Positions 44,249-54,868 of a stretch of 64,000 bases of DNA are shown one piece after another. The stretch is from Patiria miniata (taxonomy: Eukaryota; Echinodermata; Asteroidea; Valvatida; Asterinidae): positions 9,897,606 to 9,961,605 of the forward strand of contig NW_024037064.1 in assembly GCF_015706575.1 (NCBI RefSeq), read 5' to 3'. The translations under genes and the position numbers were made by a program. Every line of letters begins with the position of its first letter. The stretch's first letter is position 1. Under the pieces are notes generated by a model. That model made no database searches and was not told the DNA's origin. It was given only the letters and a program-made list of their open reading frames with translations.

Positions 44249-46299
44249 GGTGATTAAGGCGGGTATATTTTGGAGGATTCGAGTCAGTTTATTTGTTTAT
44301 TTTTTGTTTGACTCGTGACTGGCATCAGACTCGTTAATTGCCTTTTGGACTCGGTTTGAGTTAGACTTGGCTAGTGACTGATTCGGACTATGTTCAACTC
44401 GAATCGAGTCCATTTCCAAAACAAAAACGTGTTGAAACGTGAGGGAAATTTAAATGAATTTGTTAAGGTACTTTTTAAAAAAAAAATCATATTCTAATGA
44501 AAACGGTCCATTTGAATGGTGTGGAATAATGCTGTGTGTCTCTGGCGCTTCACCTCGTTTGAATTTTGACAGGTCATTTTTGAATTTCTGCATTTTCTGT
44601 GTTTAACCGATTAGCAGGAAATACACTCTTTGGGAACACAGTTTGAAATTGCAAAGAATTCAGGTAATTGCAGATTAAACAATACGAAACAGTTATGACA
44701 GCACCGCGCCCTAATTGTATTTGCTATAGAAGGAGGAGCCATGGACTGCGTGGAGAGTACAAACACTAGATGAGTGGTCAGAAAATGACTAGATACATTA
44801 AAATTTCTGGAATCAGGTTAAAAGTTTGATTTTACATTTTAATTCTGTATTCGATGTCATGTCGATCCCTGAACAATACGTGTAGTGTTATATTAATCAT
44901 GAGCCTAACTGATCATAATAGTACATGGAAAAACATGAGTCAAAAAGTTGCTTGTGGCAAACCAAAACAAAACAAAAGCAATATGCAACGGCAAAATCTC
45001 AAACTTGCCAAACAGTCTTTCAGTTTTGAATAAATGAAGCAATTTGGACTTCAGACAAGATTTGTGTGATACACTAACAATTACTACGAAACAAGTGAAC
45101 ATGCTTAGGTTTCTCCTCAAAAGCAGCAAATGTGGAGGGTCGTCTATTTCGAAAAGAAAAGAAAGTTATTAAAATCACTGGCCGGGTTTCAATTGTACAT
45201 TCGCAATTGTGAGTGTGAATCACCTCCGAATCTCTGTCCACGTTCTCGGCCCTGTAGATGTGGCAACATAAAACAAACAAGTTGCAAACAAGTTGAATCG
45301 GAATGATGATGAGATATCCAAAGTCTGCACAATAATAAGAACTGACAAGTCCAATTTTCTATGAGCTTTAATCCAAGAGAGGTCATCATGCAGCCACTTG
45401 CCAGATGGTCAGTCTCATCGGAGCTCTGCAAACAGTGAATTAAATAAAAGTCAAAGGCAACTGCATGGTTTCATGGGGATATCACTTTTCTTTTTTGGGG
45501 GGGGGGGGTGATTCATCGCAAATGGACTTTCATAGAGAATGACTGAGAAAAAAACCCTTTAAAACATCATTGATTCATATGAGAAATGCATGTTTCCCGA
45601 CATATGTTGGGGAAGATGCGGCAATAAATGAAGTTTAGAACTTATAGAAAATGAAGAAAAAAAGTAAAAGGGGCTCAGATATAATTATTGTTCAGGCAAT
45701 GACCGCGGGTAAGTTTTAAGAAAAATGGGGGAAAATGGAAACTTCTCCGGATCATATACCGCCCTCAGATCGGGAATCGGGCTCATTTAGACGTCCTCAA
45801 TAGAAAGTCCTTGTTTTTTAAAGGCCGTAGGTACTTTTGAAACCTCCCCAACCCATCCATTCCAACGCCCCGCCCCCCCTTCAAAAACAATGAATGCATG
45901 GAGATTTTTTGTTGTTGTAAATACAAAAAAAAAAATGTAAAATGGAAATTAAACATATATACCTATCTAATGCAGCTTTTTTTTTAATGAGATGGGAAAG
46001 TAGGAGTGCACTGCCAAACAAAAAGGCCACTCCCTTGTTTTGGAAAACAAGGAAACAGTGTGTGAACCCGTGTAAATTACCCCCTCAACGGTTACAAAGA
46101 GAGAGAGTTGGGCAGACTGCTTAAAAATACATTCGAATGCACTGGCGATGACGCTTGATGAAGCCCTCGGTATTGGTTTATTTTGTTTTTTATTAATTTT
46201 AGATGCATTTTTTTGGTCCAGATTCAGAGTAAGTAAAAGTTTCGAACAGATGGTCACGAACACAATCTATCTACTGTACCATACATAGGAAAAATTGCC
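44249..46299. repeat. Type I tail of gene E, part 2
   Basis: Resumes exactly where the tail was interrupted (GGTGATTAAGGCGGGTATAT). Closest to A 3515-7061. Contains the ACTCG cluster (44275-44415) and a poly-G tract (45498-45509). No gene. Confidence 0.75.
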
Positions 46300-46465
46300 G
46301 TGCTGTCCCTTGGAGGCGCTCTTCAAATTACATTTCACTTCGACTTATAGTTCTACTTCCGCGTTGATTGCTTCGAGCCTGAAATTTAACCAACCGAAAG
46401 ATTCGCTTCTTTCGACTCAACAGAAACATTATATTACCATCCAAACCGGGAACGTCGGATAAACG
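46300..46465 (+). promoter_or_regulatory. Proximal conserved block upstream of gene F
   Basis: GTGCTGTCCCTTGGAGGCGC, ACTTCCGCGTTGATTGC and AACCGAAAGATTCGCTTCTT are identical to the B version. The end differs: GGATAAACGTGTTAATT lacks the GTGAGC seen elsewhere, so if that is a donor, F uses another. Confidence 0.36.
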
Positions 46466-46522
46466 TGTTAATTATTTTGCGTACATGTACGTGTCTGTAC
46501 GTTTGGGAATACATAGACCTAC

Positions 46523-46567
46523 ATGTACATGTACAACCACCACAAATGTACATGTACATGTACATGT
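46523..46567. repeat. TACATG microsatellite
   Basis: Two interrupted runs of TACATG, the second about 20 bases long at 46547-46567. Confidence 0.85.
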
Positions 46568-46730
46568 AATACGTACTGCGTGTACTCGTTTAATGGCTGT
46601 TAATATATATATTGAGTAATGGCATTGCTCGATGCAAAGGACTATCGGTTTGACGTACAAGTATAGGACACTTTTTCTTATTATTTTTACCTGTTTTAAA
46701 AACAAATGACAGAGCTGGAAAATCATAATG

Positions 46731-47032
46731 CGCCTATCAATTGTTTCCCCAACCCCTCCCCTGGCCCCTCCCGGGGTGCCCCACCCAAGACGTGGGGATT
46801 GTCACTTTTGAAGTGACAAAATCCTCACCCCTCGGGCAAAATTTAAGTGACAATCCCCGACCATGCCCAGACTTACATACGTGGGGCGCACTAGTGATTG
46901 CCTTTCCATGAGTGCGCCAATGTTAACAATGTAATTTGAGTGACCAAATCCCCACCCTGGGGCATGAAAAACGTGACCAAATCCCGACATTGGACCTGGG
47001 GCAGCGCGGGGTGGGGAAACATTTGATAGGTG
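46731..47032. mobile_element. TIR element, 7-bp target duplication CATAATG
   Basis: Ends CGCCTATCAATTGTTTCCCC and GGGGAAACATTTGATAGGTG are inverted repeats of about 45 bases, flanked by CATAATG (46724-46730 and 47033-47039). The matching sites before B (8165-8176) and E (37362-37372) lack it; D keeps only the right end (26391-26441) at the same site. GC-rich interior, 302 bp, no coding capacity. Superfamily uncertain (near hAT by duplication length). Confidence 0.75.
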
Positions 47033-47039
47033 CATAATG

Positions 47040-47640
47040 TAAATGTAGATGGAAATACCACGACTTTTCGTGTTATCTCAGAAAATATAATGGGAAGAAT
47101 GTCCATCTGTCCATGATAATTACAAAGTCCTTCGAGAGTGAATTTCCTTTTCAGGAAATCTTAGCATGCACGCCTAGTGCTGTGTGGCTCTAAATACGAA
47201 GGAAGTCCAGGAGAAAAACATATTCATGGGCCACTATGGAGCATCTTACAACATAACTTTGTACATGTATATTGATGTTTTGCATTTAGAAATTTTAAAA
47301 TAACGCTCAAGTGCAATATTAGATGATAAAGTCACTGTCAGATTTCTGCCTTCCCGGATTAACCAACAATACCAGAAATCCAAGGGAGCATCACAGATAA
47401 AATAAAATATGTGATGTTTTGAAGGGGAGTTGCAGTTTATGGATAAGGATATGATTTTGCACTTGTTTCCTTTTAATTAACATCTTGAGACCCCTGCACA
47501 CGTCGATTCATTTCAAATGCAAAAACACATTCTGTCAATTACTAGTGGTCCCTACCCATAAAGGGAAACATACGAGTGATATATTTTTATCAGTGTTATG
47601 TTTTAAATAAAATATTTTTCTTCACATTTATTAGACAAAA
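47040..47640 (+). promoter_or_regulatory. Proximal upstream region of gene F
   Basis: Same layout as before B and D, ending TTTTTCTTCACATTTATTAG (acceptor-like, ending 47634) and ACAAAAATGG. No gene. Confidence 0.42.
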
Positions 47641-50313
47641 ATGGCGACTGGACCTGCAGTAAGTTCAGCTTTAGAGACGATCGGCAGACATCATTTTGAG
47701 TGCAGCATCTGCCAAGAGAGATACCAACAGCCTAAGATACTGGAATGCCTGCATAGCTTTTGTGAGCAATGTCTGCTGAAATACTGCAGCAAGAAGCATC
47801 AGGGCGCTGCAGCGATTCCTTGCCCTGTGTGTCGACAGGAGACAAAACTTCCCGAGGTGGGGGTGGAAGGTCTGAAAACAAACTTTCATTTGATTGGTCT
47901 GGTTGAGGAGCTTGAACTTCAGGAAAAGATAGTGGGATCGGGTGATACCTGTCTTTTGTGTGATGTATGTGAGGGGGGCAATGAGGCAACGCAGCGATGT
48001 CTGGATTGTGGCCACAATTCGTGCTTAGTCTGCAGCAGAATACATCTTCGATTCCCTTCCTCATCCAACCACAATGTAGTTCCGTTGGAGGAAATTCTTG
48101 AGGGAAAGGTTACAATGACAAAGATACACCAGAAACAACATCCGAAATGTCTTATTCATGAGGGCGAAGTGGCACGGTTCTTTTGTACCACTTGTGACAT
48201 GCTGATCTGCCGAGATTGTACTGTCGTAAACCATTGCAAACCAGAACACTCCTACATTGAGAGGGACGAGGCAACATCGACATACAAGCAATCTTTGGTT
48301 CAACTGTTTCCTCCTCTTGAAAACACTATAACAGAACTCCAGAAATCTCGAGAGAAAGTCTCAAGAACGAAAGAAGATTTGGGTGTCACAGTTAAGAGGG
48401 TCATGACAGAAGTGCAGGACAGAGCAGCTGAGATGCGAGCAGAGGTAACGGCTCAAGAAAATCGCATCCTTGATGACATCAAAAACATCCAAACAGATCG
48501 TGAACAAAAACTGGAAGAGTATGAGAAAACTATGGGCTTGACAGCGGAGAGATTTCAGTATTCACTCGATACGGCTAAAGAGGTGACAAGGACTGCATCA
48601 GATAGTGACTTTCTCTCACTCTATTCCACAGTCAGCAAAGACTTAAAATTGCTGGCAGATCATAGTATGCCTAAAGTGGACAACAGGCTCGCATTCCTGA
48701 AGTTCAAGCAGAGTGAGGGTGTTGGTGGTATCAGTCTGGGTGAGGTGGTGGTGGAAGACAAATGGGAGCTGTGTCGGGAGTTTGGTAGAAATGGAAGCGG
48801 TCCAGGAGAATTCAATATGGCTTGGGATGTTGCTGCTCGTCAACCTGATGAGGTTGCAGTGACTGACTGCACCAACAAACGAGTTGTGATCTGCAGCATC
48901 GATGGGAAGCAGAAAAGCACGATCCCAATGGAAGGATGTAAGTTTAAATTATCGTGCATAGTATTGCGATCTCCCGAATTGTGCACACGTACAGTTTTTG
49001 TTGCCTGTCACTGTTTTTAATTTTCCCTACGAGATCAGAAACGGAATCACAGCATATTTGATGCAAAATGTTATTGACGTTGGCTTTCATAATGTGGATA
49101 TGTTTTGAACATCAATGCATCGTTCATGTCAAGAATCTTTTCCCCCCCTTTTTTTTTCTTTTAAAACTCATTGATTGTTGATATTGGTGGGGAGTTTCGA
49201 CTGTGGTTTTAGTTTTGGCTCTAATAGTTTTTATATTTGGTTCGCTTTGTTTTTTCAAGTTCTGTGCAAAAGATGGAAAGCTCATGCAAAAGGCGTTTGA
49301 ATTGGTAGAGTTGATAAAAATGGTTGAAGAAAGAAAATGTGCATAAAAAGTCGGTATTCCTGAAATTCGATTAATACGTTCTGTATAGTTGTCATGAATG
49401 TGTTTTATATTTTTTATCATTTAACTGGAAGATAGTTTTAATGAGGAACAATCATTTGTGCCTTGTAATGGGGCAATGATATAAAGACAACCATAAACAT
49501 CCAAACTACCTGGTAATTTCTCAAGCATGTACAATACTCATAAGTCCGACGCCTCATAACCTTGAATACTCATAACCTTGACACGATATGCCATTTTGAC
49601 AGAATGCCCTTTTGTTTTGTTTTTTAATTTTGTAATCCAAATCGAAATTAACTACTTCCGTTTGTTCTTACATTGCTACTCCTACAGATGCACGCGGCAA
49701 CGCAGCTACACGCAGCGACAATCGTTTGATGGTTGTTCAGGAAGGCGCACCCCATGTGAAGGTGTTCAAAAGCGACAACACGCTGGCATACAAGTTCCCA
49801 ACGGTGCCAACGAGTGAGGTTGGTAAAACCGCAGTTGACCTCCGGAGCGTAGCTGTCAAGAATGATGGTACCATTGCAGTGGGAGATGTGGCGAGGATGG
49901 TATTGACAGTGCACAGCCCCACTGATGGTAAGCTCTTACGTACCATACCAGTCAAGATTAAACCGTACTTTCTGGCTTTTGACAACAATGACCGTGCGAT
50001 AATCAGTGACTATTTATCACAGACAGTGGACATTGTCATTGGCAATGATACTACAAAACGTACCATCAAACCAACCAATGGTCAAAGAGTAACATACTGT
50101 TGCGGTATATGCACTGATAGCTCAGGTTTCTATGTTGCAATGCATAGTGGTGACAATACCATGACGGGTCATATCCATCACTATGACCCTCAAGGTGGCT
50201 TCCTGCAGTGCATTGCGCAGGGTCTGCGCTCGCCCTGGGGTATTACATTTACATCTGATGGGCAGCTGGCAGTGGCTGACCACTTCTCAGTCAAAATGTA
50301 TCACCAGGTGTGA
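47641..50313 (+). CDS. TRIM-NHL E3 ubiquitin ligase, gene F
   Basis: Coding exons 47641-48937 and 49688-50313 give 640 residues. The 750-bp intron is the most diverged of the set, yet GTAAGT at 48938 and CTCCTACAG ending at 49687 are kept. RING intact (SKKHQGAAAIPCPVC as in E); B-box 1 is the second class (LLCDVCEGGNEATQRC, GHNSCLVCSRIHLRF); B-box 2 has KCLIHEGEVARFFC. The split codon is T plus AT, Tyr, then ARGNAAT in place of PRGIAAT. Exon 2 has a one-codon loss (KPTNGQR) and a two-codon gain (MHSGDNTMTGHIHH) in blade-5 loop DNA, plus VVQEGAPHVKVFKSDN. An in-frame ATG at 49726 lies inside exon 2 and is not the start. ATTAAA at 50375-50380. F is the most diverged copy in exon 2 and flanks, but its exon 1 has stayed close to the others. 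Confidence 0.93.
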
Positions 50314-53035
50314 TACGACATTCTAATCAGTCATGTCCATTTCTAATCGGTGGTGACATGTCTATGGACAAATTATTAAAGAGCAGTTCTAATCACAATT
50401 GTTTTAAGACAATGTTATCAGTCGTCAATTTCAAATCAGCGGTTGCATGTCCATAGAGAAATTAATAAACAATATAGATTCAACAATAGATTCAACAATA
50501 AACAGCAAGTTGTAGAATATTGATACAACACGAGATACATGTTTACAAAATGTACAAATAAGGCATTAGATTAAATTTCAACTTAATGATCAAACGATCC
50601 ATTTTGTTCATAACTGAGGTCGGTTGAGCATTTGGCGTCTCAATTTGTCAAATGCATGCATATGTATTTGGAGCTTTCAACTGTAGGTGATTGGTTTAAA
50701 CCTTATTATAATACATTGACCAATTAAAAGAGAAAAATACAGAATTTCTTAAAAGATATTTAATACGGCACCGAGGATACATGTACCCTTATTACAACTT
50801 AAAGCAGTTTATATTTCCAGTAAATTGGATATTTCAAAGCGGTTAAGATTTCAATGTTTAATGACACTTGTTTTTGACAGTTCAATTTGTAAATACAACT
50901 TGGGATTATGATTCACATTTTTTATTGCAATCTGGTTCTCAACTAAAACAATATGCAGTTCCTGAAAACTGAACAAAAGCTTAAAATAATTCTGGCAACT
51001 GTGAGCATCGATGCAGTGGTAACAAAACAATTATTACCAAAAATGTTACCCGCAGTTCACCCATGATTATGACATTTCACATAGACAAAAAGGCTAATAC
51101 AAAATTATACCAATTATGATAATTGCATCACAGCAATTCTATAAAAAAATGGACGCTTTAAATGGTATGGAATAATGCTGAAGGGTTTCTCCGAACGTTG
51201 AACTCGTTATAATTTGGTTTGTCTTTTCCCCTCATTATGTACACATATATTATATGGAAAGTTTTCCTTTCGGTCAAAATTAGTTAAGTTACAGTTTTTA
51301 TGGATGGGATGTTCTCTGCCTTCGTAATTCATTTATCGTTCTGAGATCAAGTACTGCAAGGATGAATAACTTAAATAGCTATTCAAGCGAAAACGTGATA
51401 TACCATTATTTCAATTTTCTTCAAATTAAATTCTCTGATAAATTAGACTTATTTCAACAAACGACATACGGGTTAAGACAACTGAGGGTGCTAATGTGAT
51501 ATCATGAATCCTAAATTATGTTTTTACACAAAAGACGCTCATTGAGTGACTAAAATAAACAATGAAACTCCTAAAACACACAAAGGTTCATACTACAGCA
51601 ACAAATTTGCAAAACTATTTCGACACGTGTAGAGTCAAATTTAAAGCTACGTTTGATCGTTCTGTTAAGGACATATTTTAATATTATGTAACCCGCCTGT
51701 AAATAAGCCGTTTTAGAAAATGTTATCATTCTAAGTTCATTCTATTTGATTTGGCTCTTTTTCAAAACTGAATTGTTTAAGTTTAATTCAGTTGCCTCAA
51801 TAATTGGGTTGAATTGTGTTAAGAAGTTTATATTCAAGAAGAAAGAGGAATTCCATTGAAACAAAGTACATTGATTAGTACAAATAATCATCTGGTCTAG
51901 CTCCTGTCAACAGTAATATTATTTGTTAATTGTATTAAAACCAATATAACCCTCTGATGATCATGTAAAGAAGTCACAAGAATTGTTTGATGTAATAACC
52001 GACAGTTCAATAATATATTTACATATTTTCTCGACATTTGCGATAATATGTTTCCAGGACACACATGTAATTCAGTTTGTAAATAATCAATACTGAAGTT
52101 AGATGGCCGGATCTTTTCCAAGGTTGAAATTCGGCCCACGTGTTATATTCTTGGCAAATAGGAATATGTTAGCTACATGTATATGTATTGTAAGGATTTT
52201 ATGACAAGGATAAGCTTTCAATGAAAAAGAAAAACAGTGTTGGTAATTTTCAAGTAACTTACATACCTTTATAATTATTTAAACGAGTCTAAGCAATTTT
52301 GACACAATTTCCTGAAAGTCTTTAACTGTCTAAATACGTAAAAAGTGGAGTCAAATTGAAAGCTGAATTTGATTGTCTGTCAAAGACATATTTCAATTTC
52401 TGTAAAAACACAATTTATGGGAAATGTAAATGTCATTTGACTTCGCTCATTTCAAAGGTGAGTTTTATTAGTTAATTTCAGCTGCTTCAACTGAATGGGT
52501 TTGCTTCAGAAGTTTGCAATCAAGAAGAAACTGGATTAAAAGCAATCTATTGGAAAAATGTTTTGTTTTATTATTACAACTCATGGTAATTAAAAAGACG
52601 AACTACTGCAGCGAAAAAAAAGTTCGAGTTATCATGAACGGAAGTTACGAGCATTGTTTTATCTTTTAACCAAAAGTCCAATTATGTATCAATGTATTTT
52701 CTTGACATCAACGATATGTTTTAAGTAGATTTAAGTTCAATGTAGATTACATGAGATTAAGTTTATAAATATTTAGATACTAACCTGATTTCTTTTCAAA
52801 GGGTTAACATTAAGCCACGTGATCGGTTCTTGGCCAATAGGAATGTTTTAACCGTCCTAAATATTTTATGACATGGTTGATGAGCTCCCAACTGGAACGA
52901 AATTTACTGTTTTTAAATTTTAAACAAAATTAGCAGGATATAAATTAGTTTTAACTGTCAAAGCGAATTTGACGCAATTTCCTGACAGTCCTGAGATAAC
53001 TGAAAAACCGTTTTGTTTGTAATATTAATTAGGGT

Positions 53036-53310
53036 TTTTTTTTGTTTAGCTTAAGTGCATGTTATAAGTGCATGTTGTAACCAATGACACAAAAATAATT
53101 TATTGGAACCAATTTAAAATAAAAAAGGAAAATTTTTCGCTACACGTCAACCCGTGGTCTGATTTTTATGTTTTTGGTATCAAAAAATGCGCAAAGCTCG
53201 AAGCTGAAAAGTTATAACAGCTCGAGTCGCGAAAAAATTTTTTAGAGGCTATGGCCGAAAATGTTGGGGGGGGGGGCGGATCCGCCCCGGCCCCTTTAGG
53301 GTTAAAGATG
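53036..53310. mobile_element. Unclassified repeat with GGGGGCGGATCCGCCCC end
   Basis: Unlike its neighbours: from about TTAGGGTTTTTTTTTG (53031) to GGCCCCTTTAGGGTTAA (53289-53305), with a poly-G run and the palindrome GGGGCGGATCCGCCCC. TTAGGGTT occurs directly at both ends. Probably a transposon-derived segment; not recognised further. Confidence 0.4.
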
Positions 53311-54214
53311 AGGTTATTACATGTATCGTTTGAAAAACAAAGCGTAATAGGCCTACTTGATATTGAGTTAACGTTGTATGGAAAATTCAAGGACTCCGTG
53401 TTTCCTGGGATCACCTTATGAATATGGGACCCAAGACGAGATATTTTTTTCCTTCGAGATGGATTGACTCCTTTCTTTAATACTGGGCCACAATTATTGA
53501 GTGTCTAGTGATATAAAAGTGTGTATTAACGAAACATATATAAGCAAATCCCAGTTACAACCGTATGATGTTTGTCGTGAAATATAGCCGAAGATCTATC
53601 CTCAAAAGTCAAATTGATTCTCTGTACCGTTGATCGTCTAATTAACTGGGTAACAAAAATAATGGTAATTTCAGTGGAACCTTTTATGAGACAAAGTTTA
53701 GTTCAAGTTGAATTTGACGTCTTTTGCAAGTTTTGTGCAAATACGAGAGTTGGAAAGCTATGGCTCCCTCCCTAAAACTGTATAGTGAGGGTATCCAAAG
53801 GTGATCCATTCAGCCATGTTGACAAATGCAAAATACATTAATTAAACGAAACGGGTAGTACTGGTTAAATTTCAAACATTCCTTGTTAATATAAACAAAA
53901 ACAGATCGCCAGAGTATGTTGGCATACTCCAGGGTCACTTGAATACAAATCACATCTCTTGGTATGTCATGGACAGTGCTTTGAGTTTTGACTTTCAACA
54001 CGAAATATATACAAATCATTTTCGAATCCGTCCAGACATGAGGTCATTTTCAAATAATTTAGCAACCTCAATCTTCTTTTAGACGTGCGAATGTACATAT
54101 CGGGGATTTGTTAACTTTATAGAGTGTAGAACGTAACATTTGTTGGAAAAAAAGTCGAAGGCCGAGCGTTATTTTTAACAAACCTATACTGCCACCCTGC
54201 TGCAGCTAGCTTAA

Positions 54215-54500
54215 TTAAACTCTGGTGTTTCATTTATACGCAGGCTTGTACTTTGGAGTCGTGCGTTTAACCACTGCATGTGTAAGACCGCTACATGCAC
54301 TAGGCATTACGATACCATTATGCGATTGTATAGCTGACTTTAGGTTGCGCAAACAGAAAGGGTTAAATAAGCCTGACACGGGATGATAAATACACTTGAG
54401 TGCAATTTGAACAAAGTCCAGATATCAACTGCGTACTCAGTGCCGTACACATAGACTCGTTTATAGTGCACTACACTATACTGTTGTCCGCCAATTTATC
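54215..54500. promoter_or_regulatory. Distal conserved block, only 370-650 bases before gene G
   Basis: Contains GCAGGCTTGTACTTTGGAGT, AAGCCTGACACGGGATGATA, AAATACACTTGAGTGC and GTGCACTACACTATACTG in the order seen in all other units. For G it is the only shared upstream block. A possible non-coding exon lies just downstream, with CCAG followed by GTAACA at 54610 as donor, pairing with the acceptor CCTCGCAG ending at 54866; this would give a 257-base intron. Confidence 0.38.
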
Positions 54501-54868
54501 CTTGGATCATCCACATCAGTAGTGCAGTATTATAAGCCTGGAAGAAAGTTGTTCAATTCAGAGCAGTACGTACGACCAAGAGACTCTATTGACGCCACAA
54601 GACGACCAGGTAACACACAGCGGATGCAACAGGTGAACCCTGTAATTAGGGTGAGTGACGCACCATGCTGGCAAATCTAAACTCATTGAAAGACTGCTTT
54701 GGTTATAGTACACTAAACTCGGGTAAGAGCCGGTGCATTGCTTCAATTATTAAAGTATTTGGAGATTAATAACAAAAACGGCACGGATCAACAATTCAAA
54801 AATAAAATAAAAACTGAAGTGATCCGCTTCTTTATAGTGTTACAATTATATTTTTGTTCCTCGCAGAA

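Larger units (their letters stand above)
50314..54868. repeat. Divergent tail of gene F and short spacer to gene G
   Basis: Shares many landmarks with both type I (AGCCACGTGATCGGTTCTTG with CCAATAGGAATG, about 52815; GAACGGAAGTTACGAG) and type II (ACGGCACCGAGGATACATGT, about 50765) tails, but is shorter and more diverged from both. It lacks the A 3300-7240 equivalent, including the proximal conserved block, and passes into G-specific DNA after 54500. No gene seen; frames such as 53166-53414 (-) lie in a repeat. Confidence 0.65.

Noticed and set aside
43281-44318. Several frames rich in Pro/Gly in the composite hAT-like insertion
   Set aside because: They come from poly-C/poly-G tracts and the GGGCGGATCC ends; no transposase motif is present.
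54854-54868. Longer start for gene G at 54854
   Set aside because: The extra codons cover a TTCCTCGCAG splice acceptor, begin with TTG, and are absent from all other copies.
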